Below are positions 1-8,706 of a stretch of DNA of 64,000 bases, in pieces; position 1 is the stretch's first letter, and each line of letters starts with the position of its first letter. The notes under the pieces were generated by a model, which had not been told where the DNA came from, ran no database searches, and saw only the letters and a list, made by a program, of their open reading frames with translations. Origin of the DNA: Io17-Chloro-G2 sp965226825. GTDB taxonomy: Bacteria > Chloroflexota > Dehalococcoidia > Lucifugimonadales > UBA3495. The stretch covers positions 1,054,001 through 1,118,000 of the forward strand of contig CBDDED010000003.1 of assembly GCA_965226825.1 (NCBI GenBank). The letters are read 5' to 3'. A program made the translations under genes and the position numbers.

Positions 1-1422
1 AAGGTCTTCCCTCTCCTTGTCAGCGCCACCCCGAAACTCTCCGTGGAAAGTCATGATAATCATCCGCAGCGTGTAGAACCCCGTGAGCAGCGCCGCCGCC
101 AGTAGGGCCGCCACGACGGCCTGGCTTACCCAGGGTCCGATCAGGCCTGTTCCGTTCCAAGCCCCCGTCAAAATTTCGTCCTTGCTCCAGAATCCGCCGA
201 GCGGGATGATCCCTGCCAAGCTCATACCGGCGATCACTACCAACCAGTAAGTGGCCGGCATGACCCGCCGCAGCCCGCCCATGTACCGCATGTCAAAGGT
301 GCCGGTAGCATGGTTGACGCTGCCGGCGCCGAGGAACAGCAACGCCTTGAACGCGGCGTGAGTGAACAGGTGGAAAATAGCGGCCCCGTAGGCGCCTACC
401 CCCAGAGCGGCCATCATGTACCCCAACTGGCTGATGGTGGAATAGGCCATCACCCGTTTGATGTCGTTCATCACCATGCCCATAGTGGCAGCCATCAAGG
501 CGGTGAAAGCGCCGATCAGGGCGACAACGGTCATGGCCTCAGCCGATGCCTGGAAAACCGGGTAGAAGCGAGCCACCAGAAACACGCCGGCGGCAACCAT
601 CGTGGCGGCGTGGATCAATGCGCTGACGGGCGTTGGACCTTCCATAGCGTCGGGCAACCAGGTGTGGAGGGGAAACTGCCCCGATTTGCCCGCCGCTCCG
701 GCAAACACGCCCAGGCTGAACCACAGCAACCCTGCACCGCCCAGGATGCCAAGGCCGCCTACGGCCAGGGACTGGGCCGCCATCCATATATCCGGTATGT
801 AGAACGCGTTTAGCCCCTGGGCCGCAAATTCATCGGCCTGAAAGAACAGGTAGAGAATTGCAATCAGGAACCCCACGTCGCCGATTCGGGTGACCAGGAA
901 TGCCTTTTTAGCGGCCGCGGCGGCCGTGGGACGGTCGTGCCAGAAGCCGATTAGCAGGTAGGACGACAGCCCCACCAATTCCCAGAAAACGTACAACTGG
1001 ATGATATTTGAGGCCAACACCATCCCAAGCATTGAGGCGGTGAACAAGGCCATGAAGGCGAAATAACGAGAAAAACCCGGGTCCCCGTGCATGTAGCCCA
1101 GGGAGTAGACCTGAACTAACAGACTGACCCCGGTGACGACCACGAGCATGATTGCGGTCAAGGGGTCCAGCAGCAGACCCATATCGACGCTGACGCCGCC
1201 GAATTCCAGCCAGGTCCAGGACTGGGTAACTATTTCCTTATCCTGGATCGTCCATACCAGGGCTTGAACCGACAGCAGGAACGCCACCGCCAACGCCGCA
1301 ATCAGCAGAAGTCCGCTGATCATTGAGAAGCGATTGAGGAACGGCCTGACGACCAAAGCAATGAGAACAAATGACGCCAGGGGCAGAAAGAAAATAGCCC
1401 AAACCTGGAGTTGGTCCAACAT
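1..1422 (-). CDS. nuoL: NADH-quinone oxidoreductase subunit L (3' end outside window)
   Basis: This is a large antiporter-like membrane subunit of respiratory complex I, which couples quinone reduction to proton pumping. Read on the minus strand from the ATG at 1422 it begins MLDQLQVWAIFFLPLA and gives continuous hydrophobic segments. Family blocks include QLYVFWELVGLSSYLLIGFW and ATVATKKAFLVTRIGD-like sequence (here AAAAAKKAFLVTRIGDVGF), both typical of NuoL/MrpA-type subunits. The frame is open to the left edge, so about 474 residues are present and the C-terminal part is missing. Its ATG directly follows the stop codon of the small upstream gene, which suggests translational coupling. It is the last visible gene of the nuo operon; nuoM and nuoN would be expected beyond the edge. 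Confidence 0.95.
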   Translation of the reverse strand, partial: MLDQLQVWAIFFLPLASFVLIALVVRPFLNRFSMISGLLLIAALAVAFLLSVQALVWTIQDKEIVTQSWTWLEFGGVSVDMGLLLDPLTAIMLVVVTGVSLLVQVYSLGYMHGDPGFSRYFAFMALFTASMLGMVLASNIIQLYVFWELVGLSSYLLIGFWHDRPTAAAAAKKAFLVTRIGDVGFLIAILYLFFQADEFAAQGLNAFYIPDIWMAAQSLAVGGLGILGGAGLLWFSLGVFAGAAGKSGQFPLHTWLPDAMEGPTPVSALIHAATMVAAGVFLVARFYPVFQASAEAMTVVALIGAFTALMAATMGMVMNDIKRVMAYSTISQLGYMMAALGVGAYGAAIFHLFTHAAFKALLFLGAGSVNHATGTFDMRYMGGLRRVMPATYWLVVIAGMSLAGIIPLGGFWSKDEILTGAWNGTGLIGPWVSQAVVAALLAAALLTGFYTLRMIIMTFHGEFRGGADKEREDL

Positions 1423-1617
1423 CTAGAGTTTCCTCAATATCTCGTCGGCCACGTGCTCCCGCCCCTTGGGCACGTAAACCACGAATGGAACCCGCTCTCC
1501 CCAGTCCAGGATGTCGCCTTCAGGAAGAATCTTCGCGGGCAGTCCCTCTCCTTCGAGGACCTCTTTCCACATCTCGGCCAGCATCAGGTTGCCAGCTTTT
1601 TTGAATTCAACCCACAT
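1423..1617 (-). CDS. DUF2007-like small protein inside the nuo operon
   Basis: A 64-residue soluble protein starting MWVEFKKAGNLMLAEMWKEV. The pattern of an N-terminal helix with LAEMWKEVLEGEGLPAKI, followed by a beta-rich half with VPFVVYVPKGREHVADEIL, resembles DUF2007 'putative signal-transducing' proteins, small one-domain proteins of unknown function. It has no membrane segment and no metal-binding cysteines. It lies between nuoK and nuoL on the same strand, and its stop codon abuts the nuoL ATG, so it is almost certainly co-transcribed with complex I. The family name is from memory of the fold pattern and is moderately sure; that it is a real gene is well supported by its position. A structural or assembly role for complex I is only inference. 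Confidence 0.75.
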   Translation of the reverse strand: MWVEFKKAGNLMLAEMWKEVLEGEGLPAKILPEGDILDWGERVPFVVYVPKGREHVADEILRKL

Positions 1618-1650
1618 AGCCCGCCACTACCTGCCTCCGGTCAGATCCAA

Positions 1651-1676
1651 GCAACTCAGTTCCGCAACTCAGTTCC
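1651..1676. repeat. 13-bp direct tandem duplication at the nuoK stop codon
   Basis: The 13-mer GCAACTCAGTTCC occurs twice head to tail (1651-1663, 1664-1676), followed by a further partial GCAA. On the coding (minus) strand the first unit read contains the last nuoK codons and the TGA stop; the second unit lies in the gap before the next gene. It looks like a recent slippage or duplication event that left the reading frame intact. Confidence 0.8.
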
Positions 1677-2010
1677 GCAATTGGGTGGCGTCGGAAAGGT
1701 CAATGCCGCCGCTGCTGCGATACATAGCGAAAACTATCCCCAGACCCAGGGCGATTTCCGCCGCCGCTACGGCGATGATGAACACCGCGAATACCTGCCC
1801 GGTCAGTACGCCTCCGATGTTTTGCACGACGTCTTCGGCCAGGCCGGCAGGCGCCACATACTTTGCCATAGCCACCAGCGTCAGGTTCACTGCGTTGAAC
1901 ATGAGTTCGATGGACATCAGGACCACCAGCACGTTGCGGCGGGCCAGCGCTCCATATAAGCCGATGGCGAAAAGGGCCGCGGCTACTATCATCATGTTTT
2001 CTAACGACAT
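1669..2010 (-). CDS. nuoK: NADH-quinone oxidoreductase subunit K
   Basis: A 113-residue membrane subunit of complex I, homologous to MrpC, with three transmembrane helices. It shows the hallmark block LVVLMSIELMFNAVNL, with the conserved membrane-embedded glutamate in the second helix, and a third helix FAVFIIAVAAAEIALGLGI with the second conserved glutamate. The length is slightly over the usual 100 residues because of a short polar tail (SSGGIDLSDATQLRN) that runs into a 13-bp tandem duplication. It lies 15 nt downstream of nuoJ in the operon. Confidence 0.96.
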   Translation of the reverse strand: MSLENMMIVAAALFAIGLYGALARRNVLVVLMSIELMFNAVNLTLVAMAKYVAPAGLAEDVVQNIGGVLTGQVFAVFIIAVAAAEIALGLGIVFAMYRSSGGIDLSDATQLRN

Positions 2011-2025
2011 GTGCAGCAGACCCAG

Positions 2026-2610
2026 CTATTGATTTCTAGGGCGCACCAGCGCCAAGGCGCCGATGACCGCGGCCAGCAACAGAACCGAAACGGCTTCAAA
2101 TGGCAGTACAAAATCATTGATTAGCAGGTCCGCCAAACCCGCCTGTCTAACGGCCTGCTGCTCTTCGGGCGACTCAAGGCCGGCCGCGCGTAGGCTGTCA
2201 TCGTCAACGATGTTAACCGCAGTGGTTTGTACCAGGTCAACCACGGGCTGGCTTCCTTCCTGCACCAGGTCCCACGGCGTTTGCGTAGCAGTCCAAACCA
2301 GGGCCGCCAGCAGTAGGGCCGAGAGCATCACCGCCGGTATCTGAATGCGGTTGGGCAGGTTGCCCTGCTGCACGTCCCGGGTCAGCATCACCGCGAAAAT
2401 AATGAGTATGGCGATGGCGCCGGCGTAAATCAGGACCTGGACCACCGCCAGAAATTCGGCGCTCAACAGCACGAAAAACCCGGCTGCGGAGATAAACACC
2501 ACCACCAGGAGCAGCGCCGCTCGGAATAAGTCCTTGACCAGGACCACTCCCAAAGCCGCGGCTATGGCCACCGCCGACAGAATCCAGAAAACGACGTCGA
2601 CGACCAACAT
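2026..2610 (-). CDS. nuoJ: NADH-quinone oxidoreductase subunit J
   Basis: A 194-residue membrane subunit of complex I. The N-terminal helices (FWILSAVAIAAALGVVLVKDLF), the RAALLLVVVFISAAGFFVLLSAEFLAVVQ-type segment and the block QVLIYAGAIAILIIFAVMLT are the signature of NuoJ. A long loop with many Q, E and D residues (about 110-160) separates this from a last helix, SVLLLAAVIGALALV. The TAG stop of nuoI is followed directly by this ATG, so the two genes are translationally coupled. Confidence 0.96.
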   Translation of the reverse strand: MLVVDVVFWILSAVAIAAALGVVLVKDLFRAALLLVVVFISAAGFFVLLSAEFLAVVQVLIYAGAIAILIIFAVMLTRDVQQGNLPNRIQIPAVMLSALLLAALVWTATQTPWDLVQEGSQPVVDLVQTTAVNIVDDDSLRAAGLESPEEQQAVRQAGLADLLINDFVLPFEAVSVLLLAAVIGALALVRPRNQ

Positions 2611-3285
2611 CTAGGAGGCGTTTCCCTTGGGTGAGCCGTTAAGCAAGTCCTGGTCTGTCCCTGGAGCTTGGGCGGGGTCTTCGGAAGATTCGTCCGGCGA
2701 GACTTCGGAATCGCCGGGCAACGCGGGCCGAGTCAACCTCATTCCCGCTTTTTCTTTCAGATGCCAGGGCCATGATTCCCGCCCAACCTCCCGCCAGTCC
2801 AGCGGCTTTCCTGAGCGCGGGTCGTAGTTCCGCTCTTCCAATTGGGGGCGGAAGAAGGTGCTGGGGTTCTTGTTGGCCTGGCGCAGGTCATCAATGCCGA
2901 TAACCATTTCTTTCCGGCTGTAGCGGCCCTGCTCGAAGCCGCTCCCCATGAACAGGGCATCATAGGGGCAGGCTTCCACACACAACCCGCAGAACATGCA
3001 CCGGGAAATCTGAATGTCGAACACTTCCAGGCGGTACTTGTCGCCCTTTTGGGGGTTGGTCTCGCTGGGACTGGTTTCAATCTTGATGATCCCCAGAGGG
3101 CAATACTTGGCGCAGGAAGCGCAACCGGTACAACGCTCCTCGTACCAAACAAACTCCTCGCCCCGGAACCGGGGGTGCTGCTTGACCCTTTCTTCCGGGT
3201 ATTGGACTGTGAAGGGTTTCTTGGTCAGATTCTTCAGCGTGACCAACAGACCCTTGGCCATTCCCAAACCGTACACGTCAGCCAA
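2611..3285 (-). CDS. nuoI: NADH-quinone oxidoreductase subunit I, with C-terminal acidic tail
   Basis: A 224-residue peripheral subunit carrying the two [4Fe-4S] clusters N6a and N6b that pass electrons toward the quinone. Both ferredoxin-type motifs are visible: CTGCASCAKYCP near residue 53 and CMFCGLCVEACP near residue 96. The start is well placed and overlaps the end of nuoH by 8 bp. Beyond the usual domain there is about 45 extra residues, rich in P, S, E and D (PALPGDSEVSPDESSEDP), likely a disordered tail. In a complex without NuoEFG this subunit is among those exposed to an alternative electron donor; the tail could take part in docking, but that is inference. Confidence 0.96.
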   Translation of the reverse strand: MADVYGLGMAKGLLVTLKNLTKKPFTVQYPEERVKQHPRFRGEEFVWYEERCTGCASCAKYCPLGIIKIETSPSETNPQKGDKYRLEVFDIQISRCMFCGLCVEACPYDALFMGSGFEQGRYSRKEMVIGIDDLRQANKNPSTFFRPQLEERNYDPRSGKPLDWREVGRESWPWHLKEKAGMRLTRPALPGDSEVSPDESSEDPAQAPGTDQDLLNGSPKGNAS

Positions 3286-4465
3286 CCTCCCCGGTGGTAT
3301 AGCCGCGGGTCGGCGTCGATTGCGGCATCCAGTTCATGGGTTTGACCTTGTCCCGGACCAATGTCCCAAACAGCGCCACCGATCCTGCGGCCACTGCAAG
3401 GTTGATCGCCGCCATTATCCAAAGGTCCCCTGTACTCAACAAGCCCGCGGCATCCCGGAAGAAGAACACCTCCAGGGAGATCGCGAGAAGGTTGATCATG
3501 CTGAGGGGCAGCAGGAATTTCCAGGCCAACGCCATTATCTGATCGATTCTAAGCCGGGGATACGTCGCCCGGATCCAGATGAAACCGAAGGCAATCACGC
3601 CCACCTTCAGCAGGAACCATAGCCAGCCCAGGTAGAGCGAAGCGGGTCCGGACCAGCCGCTGAGGAACAAGGTGACTATCACGGCGGAAGCGGCCGCCAC
3701 GCCGCCAAATTCGGCGGCCTGGATCAACGCGAACTTCACGCCGCTGTACTCGGTGTGGTAACCGGCAACCAATTCCGACTCGGCTTCGGCCACGTCGAAG
3801 GGCGTCCGGTTAAGCTCTGCGGACGTTCCCGCCAGGAAGACGAAGAACGCCAAGGGTTGGACCAGGAAGAAAGGAACGGTCTGGGCGCTGACCACGTCGG
3901 CCATCGACATGGACCCGGCCACTATCACCACTCCCAACAGGGCGATCACGACGGGTACTTCATAGCTGATCAAAACCGCCACGCCCCGTGTGGCGCCGAA
4001 CATGGCAAAACGGTTGTTGGACGCCCATCCGGCCATGAAAATGGCCAAAGAAGTAACGGACGTAACCGCCAGAACGTAAAGCACCCCAACGTTCAGATTG
4101 ACCAGTGCCGTGTTTTGGGCGAAAGGCACCACCGCCATCACAAGGATGACCGGCATGACCATCGCAATGGGCACCAGGAAGAATACCGGACCATCTGCGT
4201 TCGCCGGGGTCAAGTCCTCTTTGAACACCAGCTTCAGCATGTCGGCGAAGGGCTGGAACATCCCAAACGGTCCCCACCGGTTGGGGCCGACCCGGTTGTG
4301 GAAACGGCCGATGAGCCGCCGCTCCAACCAGACGAACACCGCAGCGCCCATGAGAACTGCATTGACCAGGATCACCATGATCACCAGCCCGGCGACCACG
4401 TGGGACAGCCAGGATGGCGCCAGGTGGATGACCAGATCGTAAATTACCCCGTAGAGGCCGCTCAC
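3278..4465 (-). CDS. nuoH: NADH-quinone oxidoreductase subunit H
   Basis: A 395-residue membrane subunit forming part of the quinone chamber. It has about eight to nine hydrophobic segments and the family blocks VWLERRLIGRFHNRVGPN, GPFGMFQPFADMLKLVFKED and NRTPFDVAEAESELVAGYH, with the conserved acidic loop that lines the quinone entry path. It also has FKFALIQAAEF-like (here GVKFALIQAAEFG). Its start overlaps the nuoD stop by 4 bp and its end overlaps nuoI by 8 bp, typical of a tight operon. In 14-subunit operons nuoE, F and G lie between nuoD and nuoH; here they do not. Confidence 0.97.
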   Translation of the reverse strand: MSGLYGVIYDLVIHLAPSWLSHVVAGLVIMVILVNAVLMGAAVFVWLERRLIGRFHNRVGPNRWGPFGMFQPFADMLKLVFKEDLTPANADGPVFFLVPIAMVMPVILVMAVVPFAQNTALVNLNVGVLYVLAVTSVTSLAIFMAGWASNNRFAMFGATRGVAVLISYEVPVVIALLGVVIVAGSMSMADVVSAQTVPFFLVQPLAFFVFLAGTSAELNRTPFDVAEAESELVAGYHTEYSGVKFALIQAAEFGGVAAASAVIVTLFLSGWSGPASLYLGWLWFLLKVGVIAFGFIWIRATYPRLRIDQIMALAWKFLLPLSMINLLAISLEVFFFRDAAGLLSTGDLWIMAAINLAVAAGSVALFGTLVRDKVKPMNWMPQSTPTRGYTTGEVG

Positions 4466-5580
4466 CGGTCGACCTCACCCATGTTGATGTCCACGCTGCC
4501 AAGGGTGACGATCATGTCGGCCAGTTTCCAGCCCACCAACAGGTGCTCGGTGACGGTCAGGTTAATCAAGGACGGCGACCGGATTTTGCACCGGTAGGGG
4601 CTTATCCCCCCGTCGCTCACCAGGTAGAAGGCCAACTCTCCCTTGGATGCCTCCACCCTGCCGTAGGATTCCGTCCCCGGCCGCGGCCTCAAGACCAGGG
4701 GCAGTTCCAACCGGGCCGGACCTGGCTCGATTTGCTCGACGCATTGGCGGACGATTCGGATGCTCTGGTGTATCTCTTGCATGCGCACCCAGAAGCGGTC
4801 GTAGTTGTCGCCGTTCTGGGCCACCGGGACGTCAAACTCCACCTGGTCATAGGCGTCGTATGGTTCCATTTTTCGCCAGTCCCAGCCCAGACCGGAGGCA
4901 CGCAGGACTGGTCCGCTGACTGACGAGTTAACCGCCACGTCCAGTGGCAGCGTACTTACTCCCCGCGTCCGGACCATGACGATTTCGTTCTCCAGCAACA
5001 ACTGTTCGATCTCGCCGAACTCCGATGGGAACTCTTCGAGGAACGTGTTCAGCGCCGGCCAAAAGTCCTTCGGGGCGTCGGCAAATACACCTCCGGGTCG
5101 CATGTAACTGAGCGTGATTCTCGCCCCGCACAACATTTCGAACAGGTCCAGGATTTTCTCACGGGTGCGAAAACAATACATCAAAGGGGTGCCCAAGGCG
5201 CCCAGGTCTTGCACGAAAAATCCAATGCCCATCAGGTGGCTGGCAACCCTTTGCAGTTCCGCCACCAACGTGCGCAAGTATTTTGCCCGAGGGGGAGGTT
5301 CAACGCCTAGCAGTTTTTCCACGGCCAAGCAGTAGGCCTGGTTGTTAATCATGGAGGAGACGTAATCCAGGCGGTCGGTTAGCGTCACTATCTGAACGTA
5401 GTTGCGCTCTTCCGCCAGTTTTTCGGTGCCCCGGTGCAAGTACCCGAAAACCGGCTCCACTTCCATGATTTCTTCGCCGTCGAAGGTCACGCGCAACCGG
5501 AACACCCCATGGGTGCTGGGATGCTGCGGACCAACGTTGACGGTCATTGGCTCGGTGTGAAGTGTCATAGCGCGAGCCAC
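4462..5580 (-). CDS. nuoD: NADH-quinone oxidoreductase subunit D
   Basis: A 372-residue 49-kDa-type subunit related to the large subunit of [NiFe] hydrogenases. It lies next to the terminal N2 cluster and forms one wall of the quinone site. Visible blocks include VNVGPQHPSTHGVFRL near the N terminus with the quinone-binding histidine, GYLHRGTEKLAEERNYVQ, and the C-terminal KIRSPSLINL. It is separate from nuoC, whereas some lineages fuse them. A start further upstream is not supported: a 64-nt gap without coding signal separates it from nuoC. Confidence 0.97.
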   Translation of the reverse strand: MARAMTLHTEPMTVNVGPQHPSTHGVFRLRVTFDGEEIMEVEPVFGYLHRGTEKLAEERNYVQIVTLTDRLDYVSSMINNQAYCLAVEKLLGVEPPPRAKYLRTLVAELQRVASHLMGIGFFVQDLGALGTPLMYCFRTREKILDLFEMLCGARITLSYMRPGGVFADAPKDFWPALNTFLEEFPSEFGEIEQLLLENEIVMVRTRGVSTLPLDVAVNSSVSGPVLRASGLGWDWRKMEPYDAYDQVEFDVPVAQNGDNYDRFWVRMQEIHQSIRIVRQCVEQIEPGPARLELPLVLRPRPGTESYGRVEASKGELAFYLVSDGGISPYRCKIRSPSLINLTVTEHLLVGWKLADMIVTLGSVDINMGEVDR

Positions 5581-5644
5581 ACGGTCCCGCGGCGGTTAAG
5601 CCCGGTGCCCACGGCGTTGCTCAACTCCCGTAGAAGGTCGGGAT

Positions 5645-6109
5645 TCACAAGTAGTCCTTTCTCAAAGGATGTCCGTCGAAACCCTCCCAAAGCATGATGC
5701 GCTTAAGGTTGGGGTGACCCTCGAAGCGCACACCCATCAGATCCCACACTTCCCGTTCCTGAAAATCGGCTCCCCGCCAGACGTTGTAGACCGAGGGCAG
5801 GGACAACTGTTCCCGGCCAAACAGTTTGGTTTTGATCAAGGCGGTGTGGCAATGGGTGAAGGACGTAAGATGGTAGACCAATTCGATGTGGTCGATGTAG
5901 TCCACCGCGGAAATGGCGTTCAAAAACTGGAAGTCCAGGATGGGTGAATTTCGCAAGAAATGCGCCACGTCAGCAACCCGGGAGGGATGTACCCACAGGG
6001 TCTCGTCTTCCCAGTGTTCCACCGACCCCGGAACCGCGGCGTCCACCAGTTCACCAAGGTATTCTGCGCCCAGCGTTTGGACAACCGTTAGAGCACTATG
6101 GGCGCTCAA
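5645..6109 (-). CDS. nuoC: NADH-quinone oxidoreductase subunit C
   Basis: A 154-residue 30-kDa-type subunit of the peripheral arm. It shows the family pattern of a central block, YHLTSFTHCHTALIKTKL, followed by VYNVWRGADFQEREVWDLMGVRFEGHPNLKRI, and ends with the conserved GHPLRKDYL. Its start overlaps the end of nuoB by 4 bp. The N-terminal part is short but complete for the family. Confidence 0.96.
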   Translation of the reverse strand: MSAHSALTVVQTLGAEYLGELVDAAVPGSVEHWEDETLWVHPSRVADVAHFLRNSPILDFQFLNAISAVDYIDHIELVYHLTSFTHCHTALIKTKLFGREQLSLPSVYNVWRGADFQEREVWDLMGVRFEGHPNLKRIMLWEGFDGHPLRKDYL

Positions 6110-6771
6110 GGCGTAGCCCCGTCGGATTTCGGGCCGGGAGCAGCCCCCGAGAGCGGGCGGCGAGCCGATGGGCCAACATTTCGGTATTTCTTGATCTTTT
6201 CGTGAAGTTCCATGATGCCGTAAAGGAGGGCGTCCGGCCTTGGCGGGCAGCCTGGCACGTACACGTCTACAGGCACAATGTGGTCCACGCCGGGCACCAC
6301 GCTATATGACCCGTAATACGGGCCCCCGCTGGTAGCGCACACGCCCATCGCAATCACCCACTTGGGGTCCGCCATCTGTTCGTAGATTCGCTGGATAGCG
6401 GGGGACATTTTCCAGGTGACGGTCCCCGCCACTATCATCAGGTCGGCCTGGCGCGGCGACGCCCGGAAGGCCTCCATCCCGAATCGGGCAATGTCGAACC
6501 GGCCCATTGCCGTTGCGATCATCTCAAATGCACAGCAGGCCAGCCCAAAGGTGACCGGCCAAAGGGCAGACTTGCGGCTCCAGTTGACCAGGGCATCCAC
6601 GGAGGTCACTACCAAGTTGCCCTTCAGGTCTTCGGGGACCTCAATCCAAGGCTCGGCCAACGGCTCCAGAGAAGTGTCCTTCAAATGTTGGACTCTCTGG
6701 CCTTCATCCTGGTCCACTGCCCAGGTCCTGGCAGGCAAGGGGCCGCCTGCTATGGGTGCGTCTTGGCTCAA
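6106..6771 (-). CDS. nuoB: NADH-quinone oxidoreductase subunit B
   Basis: A 221-residue subunit that holds the terminal [4Fe-4S] cluster N2. The four ligating cysteines are visible: a CC pair in GLACCAFEM, one in MGVCATSGG, and one in VPGCPPRPDALL. The block GTVTWKMSPAIQRIYEQM is also typical. The N terminus is about 50 residues longer than the E. coli form and the tail is P/S-rich. It lies 6 nt downstream of nuoA. Confidence 0.97.
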   Translation of the reverse strand: MSQDAPIAGGPLPARTWAVDQDEGQRVQHLKDTSLEPLAEPWIEVPEDLKGNLVVTSVDALVNWSRKSALWPVTFGLACCAFEMIATAMGRFDIARFGMEAFRASPRQADLMIVAGTVTWKMSPAIQRIYEQMADPKWVIAMGVCATSGGPYYGSYSVVPGVDHIVPVDVYVPGCPPRPDALLYGIMELHEKIKKYRNVGPSARRPLSGAAPGPKSDGATP

Positions 6772-6777
6772 TCTAGG

Positions 6778-7158
6778 TCACCCCCATTCCAGGTCTTTCT
6801 TGCGCCAGGCGTAAGCCAACCCCACCAGCAGGATCAGCACGAATACTGCCATCTCTATCAAGGCAAAGAGTTCCAACTGCAGGAACTTGGCTGCCCAGGG
6901 ATACAGGAACACCACTTCCACGTCAAAAATGACGAACAGGATGGCGTACATGTAGAAACGGAAGTTGAACTGGTTCCATCGACCCCCGATAGCCTCCATG
7001 CCACACTCGTAGGTCTCCAACTTTACCGGCGACGGATTGTTGGGGCGAATGCCGAATCGAGAGGTGAGACGAGACGCCAGAATCATACTAACGGGAACAA
7101 CGAACGCAATAACCGCGAATAGCGCGATCAGACCGTATTGCCGATAATATTCGTCCAT
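6778..7158 (-). CDS. nuoA: NADH-quinone oxidoreductase subunit A
   Basis: A 126-residue membrane subunit with three helices, first gene of the operon. The family motif is the segment around KLETYECGMEAIGGRWNQFNFRFYMYAILFVIFDVEVVFLYPWA, with the quinone-site loop cysteine in YECG and the conserved FDVEVVFLYPW helix. The start at 7158 follows an untranslated leader of about 60 nt from a clear extended -10 element. Confidence 0.97.
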   Translation of the reverse strand: MDEYYRQYGLIALFAVIAFVVPVSMILASRLTSRFGIRPNNPSPVKLETYECGMEAIGGRWNQFNFRFYMYAILFVIFDVEVVFLYPWAAKFLQLELFALIEMAVFVLILLVGLAYAWRKKDLEWG

Positions 7159-7228
7159 GACAGACCTAGGCGCCCTGTGGTGTACTACCGTGGGTTGGAC
7201 CGGACTTGGCTGGGATTAAAACGGCTGG

Positions 7229-7237
7229 ATTATACCA
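7229..7237 (-). promoter_or_regulatory. Extended -10 promoter for the nuo operon
   Basis: On the minus strand the sequence reads TGGTATAAT: a perfect TATAAT preceded by TGn, the extended -10 form that can work without a good -35. It lies about 70 nt before the nuoA start in the divergent gap between nuoA and the CoA-transferase gene. No good -35 hexamer is visible at the right distance. Confidence 0.55.
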
Positions 7238-7389
7238 TAGGCACGACGAAACACGCAGGGTTAAACCGGAATTTCCGCGGGCGATATTGAGTGCCTGCCT
7301 ATACGAAAAGCAACCCTCTTACGGCAGGCTACACCGCCTGTTAAGATGCCCGGAAAGATCGTTTCACCCATAACCAACTGAGGAAAACA

Positions 7390-8634
7390 TTGCCCATTCA
7401 AAAAGGACCATTGACTGGACTGAAAGTGCTGGACCTGTCGGTCATCGTGGCCGGCGGGACCGCCAGCAGCCTGTTAGCGGACTTTGGGGCCGAGGTGGTC
7501 AAGGTGGAACGGCCGGGCGTCGGCGATCCCCTGCGAAATTGGGGTCCGTTCGCTAACGGCGTGTCCCTTTGGTGGAAAGTCCACTCCCGCAACAAGCAGT
7601 CAATAACGCTGGACTTGAATCACACCGAAGGCCAGGCAGTCTTGAAAGGGCTGGCCGAGCAGGCAGACCTTTTGATCGAGGGGTTCCGGCCGGGGGTCAT
7701 GGAGCGGTGGAACCTGGGCCCCGACGACTTACACAGAATAAACCCAGGGCTGGTGATAATACGGGTTTCGGGTTTCGGCCAGACCGGACCATACCGCGAG
7801 CGTCCGGGCTTTGGGACGATAGCAGAGTGCATGAGCGGTTACGTCGGCATGACCGGCTTTACCGATTCACCTCCGGTCCTGCCTCCGGTGCCACTGGCCG
7901 ACGAGATAGCGGGAGTGTTCGCCGCCATGTCCGGCATGATGGCCCTGTATCATCGAGACGCTCCGCCCCGAGACGCATCCCAGCCAACACCTGCTGACGC
8001 TAAAGTCCAGCGTCGAGGCCAGGTGATCGACATCAGCCTCTTTGAACCCTTATTTCGCTTGTGCATCCCCCACATTACGATGTACCAGCAGCTGGGTATT
8101 TCCAGGCAGCGCGTGGGAAACGACTTTCCTGACGCCGCCCCCCGCAGCCTGTACCGCAGCGGCGACGACCGTTGGATGGGGCTCTCCGCCACGTCCCAGG
8201 GCACCTTCGAAAACCTGGCGAGGGCAATGGGACTTGATGAATTGCTCCAGGACCCTCGTTTCAAAGACAACCCTTCCCGCCTGGAGAACAACTCAGCGCT
8301 GAACCAGGAGTTGCAAGGCTGGCTCGGGCAACGGTCATCCCAGGAAATCATGGAGCAACTTATCCCAGCCGGAGGCGTTGTTGGGCCGGTGTACGATGCC
8401 GCCCGGATAGTGGAAGACCCCCACTACCTGGAACGCGAAGACATTATTGAAATAGACGACCCCGATTTAGGGCCGACCCAGATGTTGGGTATAGTGCCCA
8501 AATTCTCGGAAACCCCCGGCTCGGTGGAGCACGCCGGCCCGGCGTTAGGCGAACACAACATCCAGGTCTACGGGGAGTGGCTTGGCTATGACGCTGAAGA
8601 GTTGGCCCGGTTGGAGCAACTGGGCGTAATTTAA
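7390..8634 (+). CDS. CaiB/BaiF family CoA-transferase (class III)
   Basis: A 414-residue family III CoA-transferase, which moves CoA between carboxylic acids through an aspartyl-CoA anhydride. The N-terminal block GLKVLDLSVIVAGGTASSLLADFGAEVVKVERP and GDPLRNWGP are characteristic, as is GFGQTGPYRERPGF. The likely catalytic aspartate is D171 in PLADEIAGVFAAM. The start is a TTG preceded by GAGGA at good spacing; no closer ATG exists. It stands alone, divergent from nuo. The substrate cannot be read from the sequence; in Chloroflexota these often sit in carboxylic-acid breakdown pathways. Confidence 0.9.
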   Translation: MPIQKGPLTGLKVLDLSVIVAGGTASSLLADFGAEVVKVERPGVGDPLRNWGPFANGVSLWWKVHSRNKQSITLDLNHTEGQAVLKGLAEQADLLIEGFRPGVMERWNLGPDDLHRINPGLVIIRVSGFGQTGPYRERPGFGTIAECMSGYVGMTGFTDSPPVLPPVPLADEIAGVFAAMSGMMALYHRDAPPRDASQPTPADAKVQRRGQVIDISLFEPLFRLCIPHITMYQQLGISRQRVGNDFPDAAPRSLYRSGDDRWMGLSATSQGTFENLARAMGLDELLQDPRFKDNPSRLENNSALNQELQGWLGQRSSQEIMEQLIPAGGVVGPVYDAARIVEDPHYLEREDIIEIDDPDLGPTQMLGIVPKFSETPGSVEHAGPALGEHNIQVYGEWLGYDAEELARLEQLGVI

Positions 8635-8706
8635 CGCCACGCACAGGAGTCCCATCACCAGCCTCCACGAACGGGGCGGCGAAAACCACTCCCAGAGGAA
8701 CCATTC

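Noticed and set aside
3755..4597. A 280-residue open frame on the plus strand
   Set aside because: It is antisense to nuoH and nuoD and its product is mostly H, R, D and G without any domain.
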